A program made the position numbers and the translations under genes. DNA of 64,000 nucleotides from Synechococcus sp. C9 (GTDB lineage Bacteria; Cyanobacteriota; Cyanobacteriia; Gloeomargaritales; Gloeomargaritaceae), in contig NZ_JALAAD010000001.1 of the NCBI RefSeq assembly GCF_022984075.1, positions 2,616,501 to 2,680,500 on the forward strand, written 5' to 3'. Below, one piece after another: positions 37,666 to 46,928 of this stretch. The stretch's first letter is position 1; each line of letters opens with the position of its first letter. The notes below the pieces were generated by a model. That model saw only the letters and a program-made list of their open reading frames with translations, ran no database searches and had not been told where the DNA came from.

Positions 37666-38616
37666 ATGCGTATTGCCAACAGCATCACTGAATTAATTGG
37701 GCGTACCCCCTTGGTGCGTCTGAACCGGATTCCCGCTGCCCACGGCTGTGTGGCGGAGATTGTGGTTAAGTTAGAGAGCATGAACCCGGCGGCCTCGGTC
37801 AAAGACCGGATTGGTCTGCACATGGTCGTAGCGGCGGAACGGGCAGGCTTAATCCGGCCCGGGGAAACGGTACTGGTGGAACCCACCTCTGGCAATACGG
37901 GCATTGCCCTGGCGATGGTGGCGGCGGCTCGGGGCTATGACCTGATTTTGACCATGCCGGAGACCATGAGCCTGGAGCGGCGGGCGATGTTGCGGGCCTA
38001 CGGAGCCAAATTGGTGCTGACCCCCGGTATGGAGGGAATGGGGGGTGCGATTCGGACGGCTCGGCAACTGGTGGAAACCACCCCCAATGCCTATATGTTG
38101 CAACAGTTTCAAAACCCGGCCAACCCGGAAATTCACGCCCTGACGACTGCCGAGGAGTTGTGGCAGGACACGGACGGTCGCATTGATATTTTGGTGGCAG
38201 GGGTGGGCACCGGCGGCACAATTACGGGGGTTGCCCGGACATTGAAACCCCGCAAACCCAGTTTTCAGGCGATTGCCGTCGAACCCGCCAACAGTCCCGT
38301 CCTGTCCGGGGGGGCACCGGGGCCCCACAAAATCCAAGGCATTGGGGCGGGGTTTGTGCCGGAGGTCTTGCAGATGGACTTGATTGATGAAGTCATCCCG
38401 GTCAGCGATGGGGAGGCGATCACCTGGGGGCGCAAACTGGCCCGGGAAGAGGCCCTCCTATCGGGAATTTCCAGTGGAGCGGCGCTGGCGGCGGCAGTAC
38501 GGGTGGCCCAACGCCCGGAAAATGCCGGGAAAATGGTCGTGATGGTGCAACCCAGTTTTGGGGAACGGTATCTCAGCACCCCCCTCTTCCAAGACCCGGA
38601 ACTACTGGGGGACTAA
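37666..38616 (+). CDS. cysK: Cysteine synthase A (O-acetylserine sulfhydrylase)
   Basis: A PLP enzyme making cysteine from O-acetylserine and sulfide. The PLP lysine is in [11 protein letters not shown] (about residues 38-48); the substrate loop TSGNTG, the phosphate-binding [11 protein letters not shown] and the C-terminal [11 protein letters not shown] are all intact. The 316-aa length is normal. It lies directly after an Rrf2 regulator and is the last gene of the sulfur cluster. Confidence 0.97.
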   Translation: MRIANSITELIGRTPLVRLNRIPAAHGCVAEIVVKLESMNPAASVKDRIGLHMVVAAERAGLIRPGETVLVEPTSGNTGIALAMVAAARGYDLILTMPETMSLERRAMLRAYGAKLVLTPGMEGMGGAIRTARQLVETTPNAYMLQQFQNPANPEIHALTTAEELWQDTDGRIDILVAGVGTGGTITGVARTLKPRKPSFQAIAVEPANSPVLSGGAPGPHKIQGIGAGFVPEVLQMDLIDEVIPVSDGEAITWGRKLAREEALLSGISSGAALAAAVRVAQRPENAGKMVVMVQPSFGERYLSTPLFQDPELLGD

Positions 38617-39196
38617 AACGTAGCAATCTCAGATAATTTATGTGAATCATAAAGATTACTGAGAACCAGGGCGGGACAATGCCCTGTAATTTTTGATTTT
38701 GCAAATATAAAGTTTTTATTCACAACTCAAATGTGATTTTTATATCAAGGGTAAGTGGATAGCACTGGTAAGCGGGGTAGTCCCTACTTTTTCAGAACCT
38801 GGCATTCCAGGGATCAGATTCTCGGTTGGTTTGGATGAAAAGCAGTATTTTTCAGTAATTATCCTGAGCATCGCCTATTTCATTCAACGTAAATATAGCA
38901 GTCCTAAATGAGAATAGAACAGGGGTTGCAGGGGCGCTACCGCTGTCCTTAGTTTTGGGTAATATGGGCATTCCTACGATGGAATTTGTGATTGGTTCAA
39001 ATAAATAAAGGTTCCCCTTAGTCCACTTCAACATGAGCTTTTTGTGATTCAGTTTTTCCCACCACTTTTGCCCATTCCAAAATCCTTTTTGACCCATTTT
39101 TCTCTCCATATCGTTAATGTTAATTAACTCACGGATGCATCTAGGAATCAATTAATAGAGGTGCCCATTAGTAAGGTGAAGCTCTTGAACATAAAG
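38617..39196. other. Repeat-rich gap at the left edge of the retron-like cassette
   Basis: Contains a diverged 123-bp repeat copy (about 38660-38737), a degenerate MITE-like copy (about 38910-39016, right end AAAGGTTCCCC), and an isolated right end AATTAATAGAGGTGCCC at 39151-39167. An open frame on the minus strand (38852-39151) is made largely of these repeats and is not accepted. Confidence 0.65.
38660..38737. repeat. Diverged copy of the 123-bp repeat
   Basis: GAGAACCAGGGCGGGACAA, then GCCCTG, TTTTGATTTT and TTCACAACTCAAATGTGAT occur in the same order as in the array at 7231-7671. Confidence 0.75.
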
Positions 39197-39787
39197 CTAG
39201 GTTTGAGTAGAAAGTTGACGAGGACGATGGGGACATCCTGCCATAATCCGATGAATCGCCAGAACTGTTTGCCGTTCACATTTTTGTTGAATGGATTGCG
39301 GAATAAAGTTGAGAATTTTCTCCCGGTTATATCCAGCAATAAAAGCCGCATATTGCACAAGTAAATTGGGGTAAGATAACACCAAGCCATATTGTAAATC
39401 TTCGGGAATTTCTGAAACGTGATGATGCCAACGAAAGTCATCAACCGTCAGCCATGCGGTAACAGCAACAGGCAAGATCACCCGTAAAATGTCCTGCTCC
39501 ATCAATACATACACCAACGGACGGCCATCCGTGGCATAGGTTACGGTACTATTAACTTTCTTTGTTTCTAAATCAATCCAATTCGCCCCTAAAGTCAACA
39601 GTCGAAAATAAGCAGTCATAAAATCAGTTTGCGCTGGATACTGACACCACCAGTTTTGGCGACTGATAGGGAAAAAATTGGTCGAAGTACCTAAAAACCA
39701 ACCTGCCTGATTAGCAAAAATCTTCTGCCGAAAGGTATCCCGCAGTCCAATGGGGGCAAAATTCTCGATAGCAGTACGTTTGCTCAT
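39197..39787 (-). CDS. Hypothetical protein at the end of the retron-like cassette
   Basis: 196 residues, aromatic-rich, without membrane segments (GWFLGTSTNFFPISRQNWWCQ, RLLTLGANWIDLE, TYATDGRPLVYVLMEQDILRVILPVAV, HRIMAGCPHRPRQ). I do not recognise a family. It is on the same strand as the WYL, HEPN-like and reverse transcriptase genes, 79 bp after the WYL gene, and may be the last member of the cassette or an independent gene. Confidence 0.6.
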   Translation of the reverse strand: MSKRTAIENFAPIGLRDTFRQKIFANQAGWFLGTSTNFFPISRQNWWCQYPAQTDFMTAYFRLLTLGANWIDLETKKVNSTVTYATDGRPLVYVLMEQDILRVILPVAVTAWLTVDDFRWHHHVSEIPEDLQYGLVLSYPNLLVQYAAFIAGYNREKILNFIPQSIQQKCERQTVLAIHRIMAGCPHRPRQLSTQT

Positions 39788-39866
39788 TCAGCCTCAGACA
39801 ACCCAACAACTATCATGGTAAAGCCAAGTCATCGAATTGGGATTAATTGTGATGCGAACGACGAAA

Positions 39867-41246
39867 TCAGGCATAAATACTGCCCATTGCCCGACTAATC
39901 TCAGTAAATTTTGCCACCAGTTGGGGCGGTTGCACGACTTTAACATCCTGACCATACCCCAAAATCCACCGTTGTAGGTCAATATCATCCACACTCCAGC
40001 ACGGGAGTTGCACCCGGAAACGATTAGGAAAGCAGGGGTCTCCCGTTTTCGGTAGGTTAAACATCGGTTCTTTTTTATTAGGAGTTATTCCATTCAGTTT
40101 AGGAGACATCTGCATTTTATTTTTGGGAAAACGATTGGTGCCCTCGCTAACAAATTGAAAAATGTAATCACTAAACCAAAGCTCTAGGGTGATTTCGAGA
40201 TGGCGACGTTGACCACTTTTAGCACTTAAATATTGCCTTTGTAACTGTGCATCCCGTCCTAAATAAATACTACTACTTGCTTGATAAAGTTTCTGTAATT
40301 TTGCTAAGGATATTTGTTGGGTTTTCATATCCCGTGCTTGCGTTTGTTTTTGTCCTAAAAACAGCCGGTCTAATCGCTCAAAACATAACAGTCCCTGGGA
40401 TGCACCTTCAGCTAATTCATAACCCAGATACCAAGCGATATTATGAAAAACTAACTGTAGCGGCCATGCCTTAAAAAAACCCAGTTCTGCCTGATTTGGA
40501 TAACGGGCGGCTCCCTGAAGATGGCGAAATTCTAGGAGTTGACCAGCAAGGATAGCTTCTTCAATCAATTGGGGCGTATGGGCGATTGAGCTACCGGGTA
40601 ATAGGTCGTGATCTACAATGGTGCGATTAGCAATAGCTCGCACAGGATAAATATCTGACGTGGCAATTTTGCTATATTCCAATCGCTGTTTGAAGGTTTC
40701 ATACACGGATAAGGATGCGGAATCGGTTAGGCTGGTCGCCTGGGCTTGAAGTAGTTGAAAAACCTGGAGTAATTCTGACCGGGAAAGGATAGCAGTGCCT
40801 AAGTAATAACCTTTTTTCATGGGATGAGAGGGCATCAAGCCATAGGGTTTCAGGACTTTTTCGATGTCTTTACGAATGCTGGCAGAGCAATCATAGTGAA
40901 ACTCACCTGCTTGGATCATGGCATCTACTAGGGTTTTGAGGCTACCTTTTTCAGGATCAAAGAGACAGGGATGGTGGGTGATGAAAATGATGAGAGTGCA
41001 TAGTCTGTTAAATGTATCAACATCCGAGTAAGTATGTAACTCGTCTAAGGGGACTACTTCTACCGGTTCATTGGAAAAGATAGTTTCAATTTCCCATCTG
41101 GAGCAATCAGACCCATTGAGCAAAGCACAAGTTCTTTCCAAAAAAAGTAAAAACTCAATCTTACTCGAAAATTTATGGAAATCGGATTTAGAATTAATCT
41201 TTCTATTTTTCTGATTTATCTTGCTTCTAAATTCAGTTAACATCAT
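39867..41246 (-). CDS. WYL-domain regulator, resembling the TIGR03985 family
   Basis: 459 residues. The N-terminal half is helical and looks like winged-helix DNA binding followed by a linker (SIRKDIEKVLKPYGLMPSHPMKKGYYLG). The centre matches a WYL fold (LLEFRHLQGAARY, FKAWPLQLVFHNIAWYLGYEL, LLCFERLDRLFLG) and a C-terminal extension (RFRVQLPCWSVDDIDLQRWILGYGQDVKV) completes it. Similar cyanobacterial proteins are annotated TIGR03985, first noted near CRISPR loci; this is from memory. WYL domains sense nucleic acids or nucleotides and often control defence genes. It overlaps the HEPN-like gene by 14 bp, so the two are translated together. Confidence 0.78.
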   Translation of the reverse strand: MMLTEFRSKINQKNRKINSKSDFHKFSSKIEFLLFLERTCALLNGSDCSRWEIETIFSNEPVEVVPLDELHTYSDVDTFNRLCTLIIFITHHPCLFDPEKGSLKTLVDAMIQAGEFHYDCSASIRKDIEKVLKPYGLMPSHPMKKGYYLGTAILSRSELLQVFQLLQAQATSLTDSASLSVYETFKQRLEYSKIATSDIYPVRAIANRTIVDHDLLPGSSIAHTPQLIEEAILAGQLLEFRHLQGAARYPNQAELGFFKAWPLQLVFHNIAWYLGYELAEGASQGLLCFERLDRLFLGQKQTQARDMKTQQISLAKLQKLYQASSSIYLGRDAQLQRQYLSAKSGQRRHLEITLELWFSDYIFQFVSEGTNRFPKNKMQMSPKLNGITPNKKEPMFNLPKTGDPCFPNRFRVQLPCWSVDDIDLQRWILGYGQDVKVVQPPQLVAKFTEISRAMGSIYA

Positions 41247-42156
41247 TTTTTACCTGCCTTATGAGCCAAGTTAAAGTGGTAATAACCTTATCATACAAAA
41301 ATATATATTCCCTGCCCTCCTTGTTTACCAGTATATTTTGGTATTTTTTCCCATTAAAAATATCTTCTAAAGATAGGGGTTTTGAATCCTTGGATTGAGC
41401 ATGATGTTCCGGATCACGGTTTCTAAGCGTGTTAACAGCCTTAACGATCCAGAAGTAGGATTTTCCTCTATGGTTATAATCATTTGATACTGTAAAGTCA
41501 TCAACGCTTTTAGGTGTCTTATCAACCTCTTCACCTAACAACGAATAATATGCGATATAAAAGCAATCCAAAAACTTTAATACTTTCCTGTCTCTGGAGT
41601 CTATTATTTTGCTTAAATCAATTTCATTGGTATTTTTAGAAAAAACAACTTTAATCTCATGTTCCCAAGGTTCTTTGTATTCTCTAGTACGTTTATTCTC
41701 TCTATTAATGTAATTAACATATAATTCCAGCCCTTTGAATAATTTTTCACGTTTATCTGATTTATTGAAGTTCAAGATTATCTTAAGAAAATAATGCTCG
41801 AAGCAATTTTTTGCTAGCGAACAAAATTTCAAAAAATTATTCTTTTTTTTATAGATTTCCATATCTCTTAAATAGTTACTTAATTTTTTAAAGTCTTCTT
41901 CTAAAAATTCTTCTTTGGGAATAATGTACTTAGTTGGTGGATGTTGAAGTTCATTATCATTATTATGGTCAGAATTTAGGTTCGATAAACTTTCATTGTA
42001 ACTATTAATAATGGGAGTTTTATGCAAGGAGTCAATTTTAGTCGAAAGAGTTTCTAATTGTCTAGAAAGAGTTATAATTAGAGACCGAAAACCTTTATAA
42101 TAACCACCTCTTCGTGACTTAAATCTAGCAGTTTTCCAGGAATGCTTTCCATCCAT
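41233..42156 (-). CDS. HEPN-like protein, candidate retron effector
   Basis: 307 residues, highly charged, Lys- and Asn-rich, in a visibly AT-richer stretch than its surroundings. A basic N-terminus (FKSRRGGYYKGF) and a possible coiled coil (about 28-46) are followed by helices. Near the C-terminus, AVNTLRNRDPEHHAQS places Arg245 and His251 in an R-x5-H arrangement within a helix, as in HEPN ribonucleases (Rx4-6H). This single motif is suggestive only. The gene lies between the reverse transcriptase (20 bp away) and the WYL regulator (14-bp overlap), the position of an effector in retron operons. Confidence 0.6.
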   Translation of the reverse strand: MDGKHSWKTARFKSRRGGYYKGFRSLIITLSRQLETLSTKIDSLHKTPIINSYNESLSNLNSDHNNDNELQHPPTKYIIPKEEFLEEDFKKLSNYLRDMEIYKKKNNFLKFCSLAKNCFEHYFLKIILNFNKSDKREKLFKGLELYVNYINRENKRTREYKEPWEHEIKVVFSKNTNEIDLSKIIDSRDRKVLKFLDCFYIAYYSLLGEEVDKTPKSVDDFTVSNDYNHRGKSYFWIVKAVNTLRNRDPEHHAQSKDSKPLSLEDIFNGKKYQNILVNKEGREYIFLYDKVITTLTWLIRQVKNDVN

Positions 42157-42176
42157 AATGCTTACCTAAAACTTAC

Positions 42177-43292
42177 CTAAAACACTTCTTCAAACATTTT
42201 TAGTTGATTCAAAAATTTAATGTAAATAGGGTCTTCTTTACCTCGAACTAAACCAACATACTCAATCCTGCCCCGGAGAACTTGCTTAAAGTTATCAAAA
42301 CTTTCATAGCTGATGGGGTGATTGGATTTGCTGGTAACAGATAATATATTTTGATTGCCATACTTGCGCCACGCATGAAGCATCGCTCGAATTTGCCGCA
42401 CATAACGACGGTCAACATTCGGAAATTCATTTGTGGTTAGCCCCGTCACTTCCTGATGGTGTCCCCGCTTTTGTAGTCTCACCTTCTTATCATTGATCAA
42501 AAAACCACTACTTTCAATAATTTGCCGCAGGGGTTCACCAATTTTAATCCTAGTTCCTTCATCCGTAGTGACCTCAATCGCTAAATCTGCTGGAAATTCC
42601 GGCATATTTGTAGAAAAGGTAATATCATCAGCATAGCGAGTATAGGTGCATTTAAGCTTTTGAGCTAACCGCTGTAACCGGCTATCCATCTGGGCACACA
42701 ACATATTAGTAATTACTGGTGAAGTCGGCGCACCCTGGGGCAATTGATTATTATGACAGCAAATTTGTGCCAGCACCGTTGCTACTGGTTCGGGTAAATG
42801 ATAGGGAATCCCCATAAACATTCCCCGCACTCGTCCAAAATTAATGGAAGGGAAAAAGTCTTTGAGGTCTAGATTCAAGACATAACGCCGCTTGACGTGA
42901 GGTTTGGCATTGCTGACGATATTTCTCCCAGGCGTAAACCCATGAACAGATGGTTTCGGTTCATACACCGCTTGTAAAACTTGATTGAGTTTGCGCTGAA
43001 TTAATTTTAAGGCGGTCACGGGTGCTGAAATCGTGCGAGTTCCCCCTGATTTTTTAGGAATTTCAAAAGTTGTATAGCGATTTTCCAAAGGCACTTTATA
43101 AATGTGATACACCAAACGGTCATATCTCACATTCAATAAACGTGCAATGTCCCTAGGAGTTTTAAGTGCTAGGAATGCCGCCCTAAGTTCTTCAGGAGTT
43201 TGGGTGAGATTCAAGCATCCTTTTTTTCGCTGAAAACTGCGCTTGGACGACTCTGGATTGACCGCTTGATGTTCAGGTAGGTTACTTTCCAT
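42177..43292 (-). CDS. Retron-type reverse transcriptase
   Basis: 371 residues. The catalytic box is RYADDITFS (residues 219-227) and the fold has LNLDLKDFFPSI (motif A) and QGAPTSPVITN. Two features specific to retron enzymes are present: an NAxxH motif (SNAKPHV, 128-132) in region X just before motif A, and VTG (282-284) in region Y (VTGLTTNEFPNVDRRYVRQI). No maturase or other domain follows, so this is not a group II intron protein. A retron enzyme copies a cognate non-coding RNA, normally encoded just upstream, into multicopy single-stranded DNA. The tail after 310 would recognise that RNA. Confidence 0.92.
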   Translation of the reverse strand: MESNLPEHQAVNPESSKRSFQRKKGCLNLTQTPEELRAAFLALKTPRDIARLLNVRYDRLVYHIYKVPLENRYTTFEIPKKSGGTRTISAPVTALKLIQRKLNQVLQAVYEPKPSVHGFTPGRNIVSNAKPHVKRRYVLNLDLKDFFPSINFGRVRGMFMGIPYHLPEPVATVLAQICCHNNQLPQGAPTSPVITNMLCAQMDSRLQRLAQKLKCTYTRYADDITFSTNMPEFPADLAIEVTTDEGTRIKIGEPLRQIIESSGFLINDKKVRLQKRGHHQEVTGLTTNEFPNVDRRYVRQIRAMLHAWRKYGNQNILSVTSKSNHPISYESFDNFKQVLRGRIEYVGLVRGKEDPIYIKFLNQLKMFEEVF

Positions 43293-43320
43293 TCACTGTA
43301 GATAATAAGAAAGAAGAAAA

Positions 43321-43603
43321 AGGTGCTGTAGGATTTATTCTCGCCTGCCGCTTTTCTGGGGAGTGCATTGCTCCTCTCCCCGCTTTTCTCATCTCATCCC
43401 GTAGGCTAACCAGCCCCCACCCTTTCTCCCAATTCGCCCAGTCACTTAGCAGTAAAGTTTTGCATGGGCTAGCGATGGCTCCAGCCCCTATCCTATCCTC
43501 TGCTGACCGTGGTTCCGAGAAAAAGGGTGCTGTGGGACTTATTCTCGCCTACCGCCCGAGATGAGCAACTGAGCAACATTGAAGCAACATTGAAACAACA
43601 TTG
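43321..43603 (-). ncRNA. Candidate retron non-coding RNA region
   Basis: The gap upstream of the reverse transcriptase start has no gene. It contains a direct repeat of about 30 bp (GGTGCTGT at 43322, ending near 43351, and again 43526-43555), a hairpin GGGGAG/CTCCCC (43358-43363 with 43376-43381), several GGGCTGG/AGCCC pairings, and an 11-bp tandem repeat at 43561-43603. I could not find a convincing a1/a2 pair or branching guanosine, so the exact msr-msd borders are unknown. Position alone makes it the place to look. Confidence 0.4.
43561..43603. repeat. 11-bp tandem repeat upstream of the reverse transcriptase
   Basis: GAGCAACT, GAGCAACATT, GAAGCAACATT and GAAACAACATT follow each other with a period of about 11 bp, one helical turn. 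It could be an operator for the WYL regulator or part of the RNA; nothing else supports either. Confidence 0.6.
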
Positions 43604-43782
43604 CATCAGTGTAGAGTCGGTATAAGGCATATCAGTTGACATTGACATGAACCGTCGCAGGATCGACAACGGAAATCAATAACGCCTAACAGCACCCAAT
43701 CACCAGAATAACACCCCGCCTAATGACCTGTCACCCATCTGATGCGAACGACGATAATAGCGCATGAGCTACCCTTGCAACC

Positions 43783-44775
43783 CTACTGTTTCTGGCACAA
43801 TACGAGGGCAAACCAGCCCCGCTCATCCTGCCAGATTTTTTGTACCGGTAAACCACAATGGTCTAACTGTTTGGTTAATGCCGTAAGTTCAAATTTGCGA
43901 GAAATTTCAGTGCGGATAGTTTCCCGTGCCATTAAAGTTATTTCTAAGTCTAAATCAAACAATTTAACAACCTGATTTTCCAAACTGATTAAGTGCATTT
44001 CAATTTGATGTAATTCCCGATTGTAAAATGCCCAATGCTCAAAATTTTCTGGATTAAAGTTCCCATTAAACCTATAATTCAAATGATGTAAAATGTTCAG
44101 ATTAAATTCTGCGGTGATGCGCTGACTGTCATTATAGGCTGAGGTTAAGGTGGCAATATCTTTTTGTAAATCTACCCCCAAAAGAAAATAATCCCCCGGG
44201 CTTAAACTCTGTTCAATTTGTTGTAAAAAAATAACTTCTTCCTGGGGGGATAAATTGCCGATGGTACTGCCTAAAAAAATCAACAACCGCTGTTGTAATG
44301 CTGGGGGTAAATGGTGCAGAGCAATTTCGTAAACCCCCGCTAAAGCATGGATAGATAACTGCGGATAATCGGCGAGTAAATCCAATGCCGTCGCCTGCAA
44401 CATCGTAGTACTAACATCAATGGGAATATAGGTAAATTGCCCCTGCAATCGGGTGTAAGCATCGAGTAAAATTCTGGTTTTGCGGGAACTACCACTGCCC
44501 AATTCCACCAGGTCACAATTCCCCGTTAAATTCGCAATTTCCTGGGCATAGGCGGCTAAAATTCCCTGCTCCGTCCGGGTGGGATAATACTCCGGTAAAC
44601 CGCAAATTTGCTCAAATAATTCCGAACCCCGTTGGTCATAAAAATAATAACTGGGTAAGGTTTTCGGATGATGGCTCAACCCCCGCACCACATCCAGACC
44701 AGAATTAGAGGTATTTGTTTGTACATTGTCACAGCAGTAACGGCTGTTTTTTGGGTCGCACAAGTCATATTTCAT
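43783..44775 (-). CDS. egtD: L-histidine N-alpha-methyltransferase (EgtD)
   Basis: Makes hercynine from histidine, the first step to ergothioneine. Family marks: TLPSYYFYDQRGSELFEQICGLPEYYPTRTE, the SAM site DLVELGSGSSRKTRILLDA, and YIPIDVSTTML, FLGSTIGNLSP, VDLQKD, HLNYRFNGNF. The ATG at 44775 follows a GGGGGGAA ribosome site and is preferred to the frame's earlier start at 44805. EgtB is not adjacent. It lies 40 bp downstream of cruP, on the same strand. Confidence 0.93.
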   Translation of the reverse strand: MKYDLCDPKNSRYCCDNVQTNTSNSGLDVVRGLSHHPKTLPSYYFYDQRGSELFEQICGLPEYYPTRTEQGILAAYAQEIANLTGNCDLVELGSGSSRKTRILLDAYTRLQGQFTYIPIDVSTTMLQATALDLLADYPQLSIHALAGVYEIALHHLPPALQQRLLIFLGSTIGNLSPQEEVIFLQQIEQSLSPGDYFLLGVDLQKDIATLTSAYNDSQRITAEFNLNILHHLNYRFNGNFNPENFEHWAFYNRELHQIEMHLISLENQVVKLFDLDLEITLMARETIRTEISRKFELTALTKQLDHCGLPVQKIWQDERGWFALVLCQKQ

Positions 44776-44815
44776 AGTAATTCCCCCCGATTTTACCGTT
44801 AGCATAGCACGCCCG

Positions 44816-46819
44816 TCATTGCGTCACGGACAACCGGCGTTCCACCCGAGGCCGCCCCACCCCATACCCCAGGTGGTAACTGCGGGCCAATAAACCTAAC
44901 CATAGCCCCGGCGCATGACGTTCTAACCAGGGTTGCCACTGGCGCAATAACCCCGGCCACCAGGGGAGCAACACCGCACTCACCAACGCCTCCCAAGTAA
45001 ATACAATGTAACTCCACAGCCACCGTCCCACTTCCCCCCATCCCGTCAACGGCACAATCCAGAGCAAAATGGCTGGGTTTGTCCAGGCGGCTTTCAGTGC
45101 CATGCGGGTAAATTCCCCCCAGCCGCTCCGGTCCTTGATAAACCGCTCCGCCACCTCTGGATCGGTGCTTGCCAACAGACCAAAAAACGTATTGAGAATG
45201 GCATTAATTTGTGCTGGGGGCAACTGCTTACCGGTGGGCACCATCATTCCCTTGGAAAACAGCCACGTCACCGCACTATTCCCCTGGTAGGCACGGATGG
45301 CATTCAGATGCTCCGCACCCAGTAAATCATGGCGCAAAGCCGTGTCCAATAAATCCGTCAACCGGGGTAAATTCCGCACCAAAGAACCAAATCCCGTAAA
45401 GACCAACGGGGATTGTAAAGCGGCGGCATCCCCAATACTGATCACCCGGTCCCAAGCCACTTTTCGTTCCGTAAAGGTACTGCTAAAATGCCCCGGAATA
45501 TAGCCAAATGTGGCTTTTATCCATTGCAATTGTTCCAGGTCACAGCGGCGATACTCTGGCAAAATGTGAAAAAAATCTTCATAAAGCTCTAATAAGGAAC
45601 CGGGATTCTCCGGGCAGGGTTGGTGATAATGAAATAAGTACACTGTCAGTTCCCCATTCCCCGCCGGAAATAGCTCCCAGATCAACTGCCGCCCTCGGGA
45701 AATGTCCCCGTGACTGTGCAGGACATCCCCATAGCGGTGATCCCACACCTGCGGGTCCAAGCCCTTGAAGACCGCCCCCACCGTCGGGCAAACGCTATCA
45801 AACGCCCGCCCCCCATTCAACTGCCAGGCAATGGGGGAAGCCGTGCCCATCGCATCCACCAGCAACCGCCCCGCCACCGATTCTTGCTCCCCGGTGCGGA
45901 AGGACTTGAACTGGATACCGACCCCATGCTCCCCCACCTCAGCCCGTAAAAACTCGCATTCGTCCCATATTTCTCCCCCCGCCTGTCGGAGCTTTTGTCC
46001 GGCTAATGTCAGTAATTTATTAGTATCTATGGCGATATTCAGAACCCTGGGGGTATGCAACACCGCCGCCCGCAGTTTTTGGGGCACCTCCGGCCAGTAA
46101 AATTGATGGAACCCGTCCTCATATTCACAGGCGATCAGCCGTTCCACCTCGGCACTGGTGAATAAATTCAGGTCAATCAGGGTTTGCAATTCTGAGCGGG
46201 AGATATTCCATTCCCGGTTCATCCGCCCGAAGGGCAAGCGCTCTAGCAACAGCACCCGATAGCCCAACCGTGCCATCACGGCGGCGTGGATCACCCCCAA
46301 AGCCCCCCCGATATAAATGAGGTCATAGGTTGGGGAAGTTTTAGCTTCGGACGGAAACAAGACCGGGTTGCGCCGGGGCTGACTGACCCCCTGCCGCCAG
46401 CGTTGCTCCCACCAATAGACCCGTTTCAGGTCATATTCCCCATTGGGAATGTTTTGGAAATGGCGGGCTGTCGCCGGGTAGTAGGGTGCCAGGGCGGTAA
46501 AAATCGTCTGCTGGCTCAGATCAAGGCTGGGAAATGGGGGGTACTGGGGCGGGAACTCCCGGGCTAAGTCCGCCGTCAACTGCCGCAACCAAGTTTGCTC
46601 CCCCGCTCCCGGTCGCCAACGAAAGACTTTCAGGTAAGTCGTCCGTTGCAATTCCCAGGTCACCACCGTCCACTCCCCCGTGCCCTGCTGGAGAAGTAGC
46701 CCCGTTGGTAAAGGAGTCACGCTCAAGCCAGGGGCGGTCCATTGGTGCAACCACCCCCGCACCCGTGCCACCGCCGGTGTGGGAATTTCCCGATAGCAAA
46801 GCTCCTGTATCACGTCCAA
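44816..46819 (-). CDS. cruP: Lycopene cyclase-related flavoprotein CruP
   Basis: A 667-residue FAD oxidoreductase of the CruA/CruP family. The dinucleotide motif is YDLIYIGGALGVIHAAVMARLGYRV at about residues 174-198, followed by PFGRMNREWNISRSEL, ISIGDAAALQSPLVFTGFGSLV and a C-terminal membrane-near region. CruP is found in cyanobacteria and plants, where it limits oxidative damage and is no longer an efficient lycopene cyclase. The start is TTG at 46819 or GTG two codons later after GAGGGTGG. The family is clear; the choice of CruP over CruA rests on overall likeness recalled. Confidence 0.85.
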   Translation of the reverse strand: MDVIQELCYREIPTPAVARVRGWLHQWTAPGLSVTPLPTGLLLQQGTGEWTVVTWELQRTTYLKVFRWRPGAGEQTWLRQLTADLAREFPPQYPPFPSLDLSQQTIFTALAPYYPATARHFQNIPNGEYDLKRVYWWEQRWRQGVSQPRRNPVLFPSEAKTSPTYDLIYIGGALGVIHAAVMARLGYRVLLLERLPFGRMNREWNISRSELQTLIDLNLFTSAEVERLIACEYEDGFHQFYWPEVPQKLRAAVLHTPRVLNIAIDTNKLLTLAGQKLRQAGGEIWDECEFLRAEVGEHGVGIQFKSFRTGEQESVAGRLLVDAMGTASPIAWQLNGGRAFDSVCPTVGAVFKGLDPQVWDHRYGDVLHSHGDISRGRQLIWELFPAGNGELTVYLFHYHQPCPENPGSLLELYEDFFHILPEYRRCDLEQLQWIKATFGYIPGHFSSTFTERKVAWDRVISIGDAAALQSPLVFTGFGSLVRNLPRLTDLLDTALRHDLLGAEHLNAIRAYQGNSAVTWLFSKGMMVPTGKQLPPAQINAILNTFFGLLASTDPEVAERFIKDRSGWGEFTRMALKAAWTNPAILLWIVPLTGWGEVGRWLWSYIVFTWEALVSAVLLPWWPGLLRQWQPWLERHAPGLWLGLLARSYHLGYGVGRPRVERRLSVTQ

Positions 46820-46928
46820 CCACCCTCAAATTTTGTTACATTCTGAGAAGCATCCTTAAAAAAGTTTACAAGCTTCTCATAATTTTCTGGAACCTGTTTA
46901 CGCTGTTACTTACTGATTGTGACCCGTT

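Noticed and set aside
38852-39151. 99-codon minus-strand frame
   Set aside because: Largely made of a degenerate MITE copy and its flank; composition unlike a protein.
42177-43292. Group II intron maturase
   Set aside because: No maturase X or endonuclease domain and no intron RNA borders; NAxxH and VTG motifs point to a retron.
43321-43555. CRISPR-like repeat pair
   Set aside because: Only two copies, 204 bp apart, far beyond a spacer length; next to a retron enzyme another explanation is better.
43742-43975. 77-codon plus-strand frame
   Set aside because: Runs over the 3' end of egtD on the opposite strand; no protein-like features.
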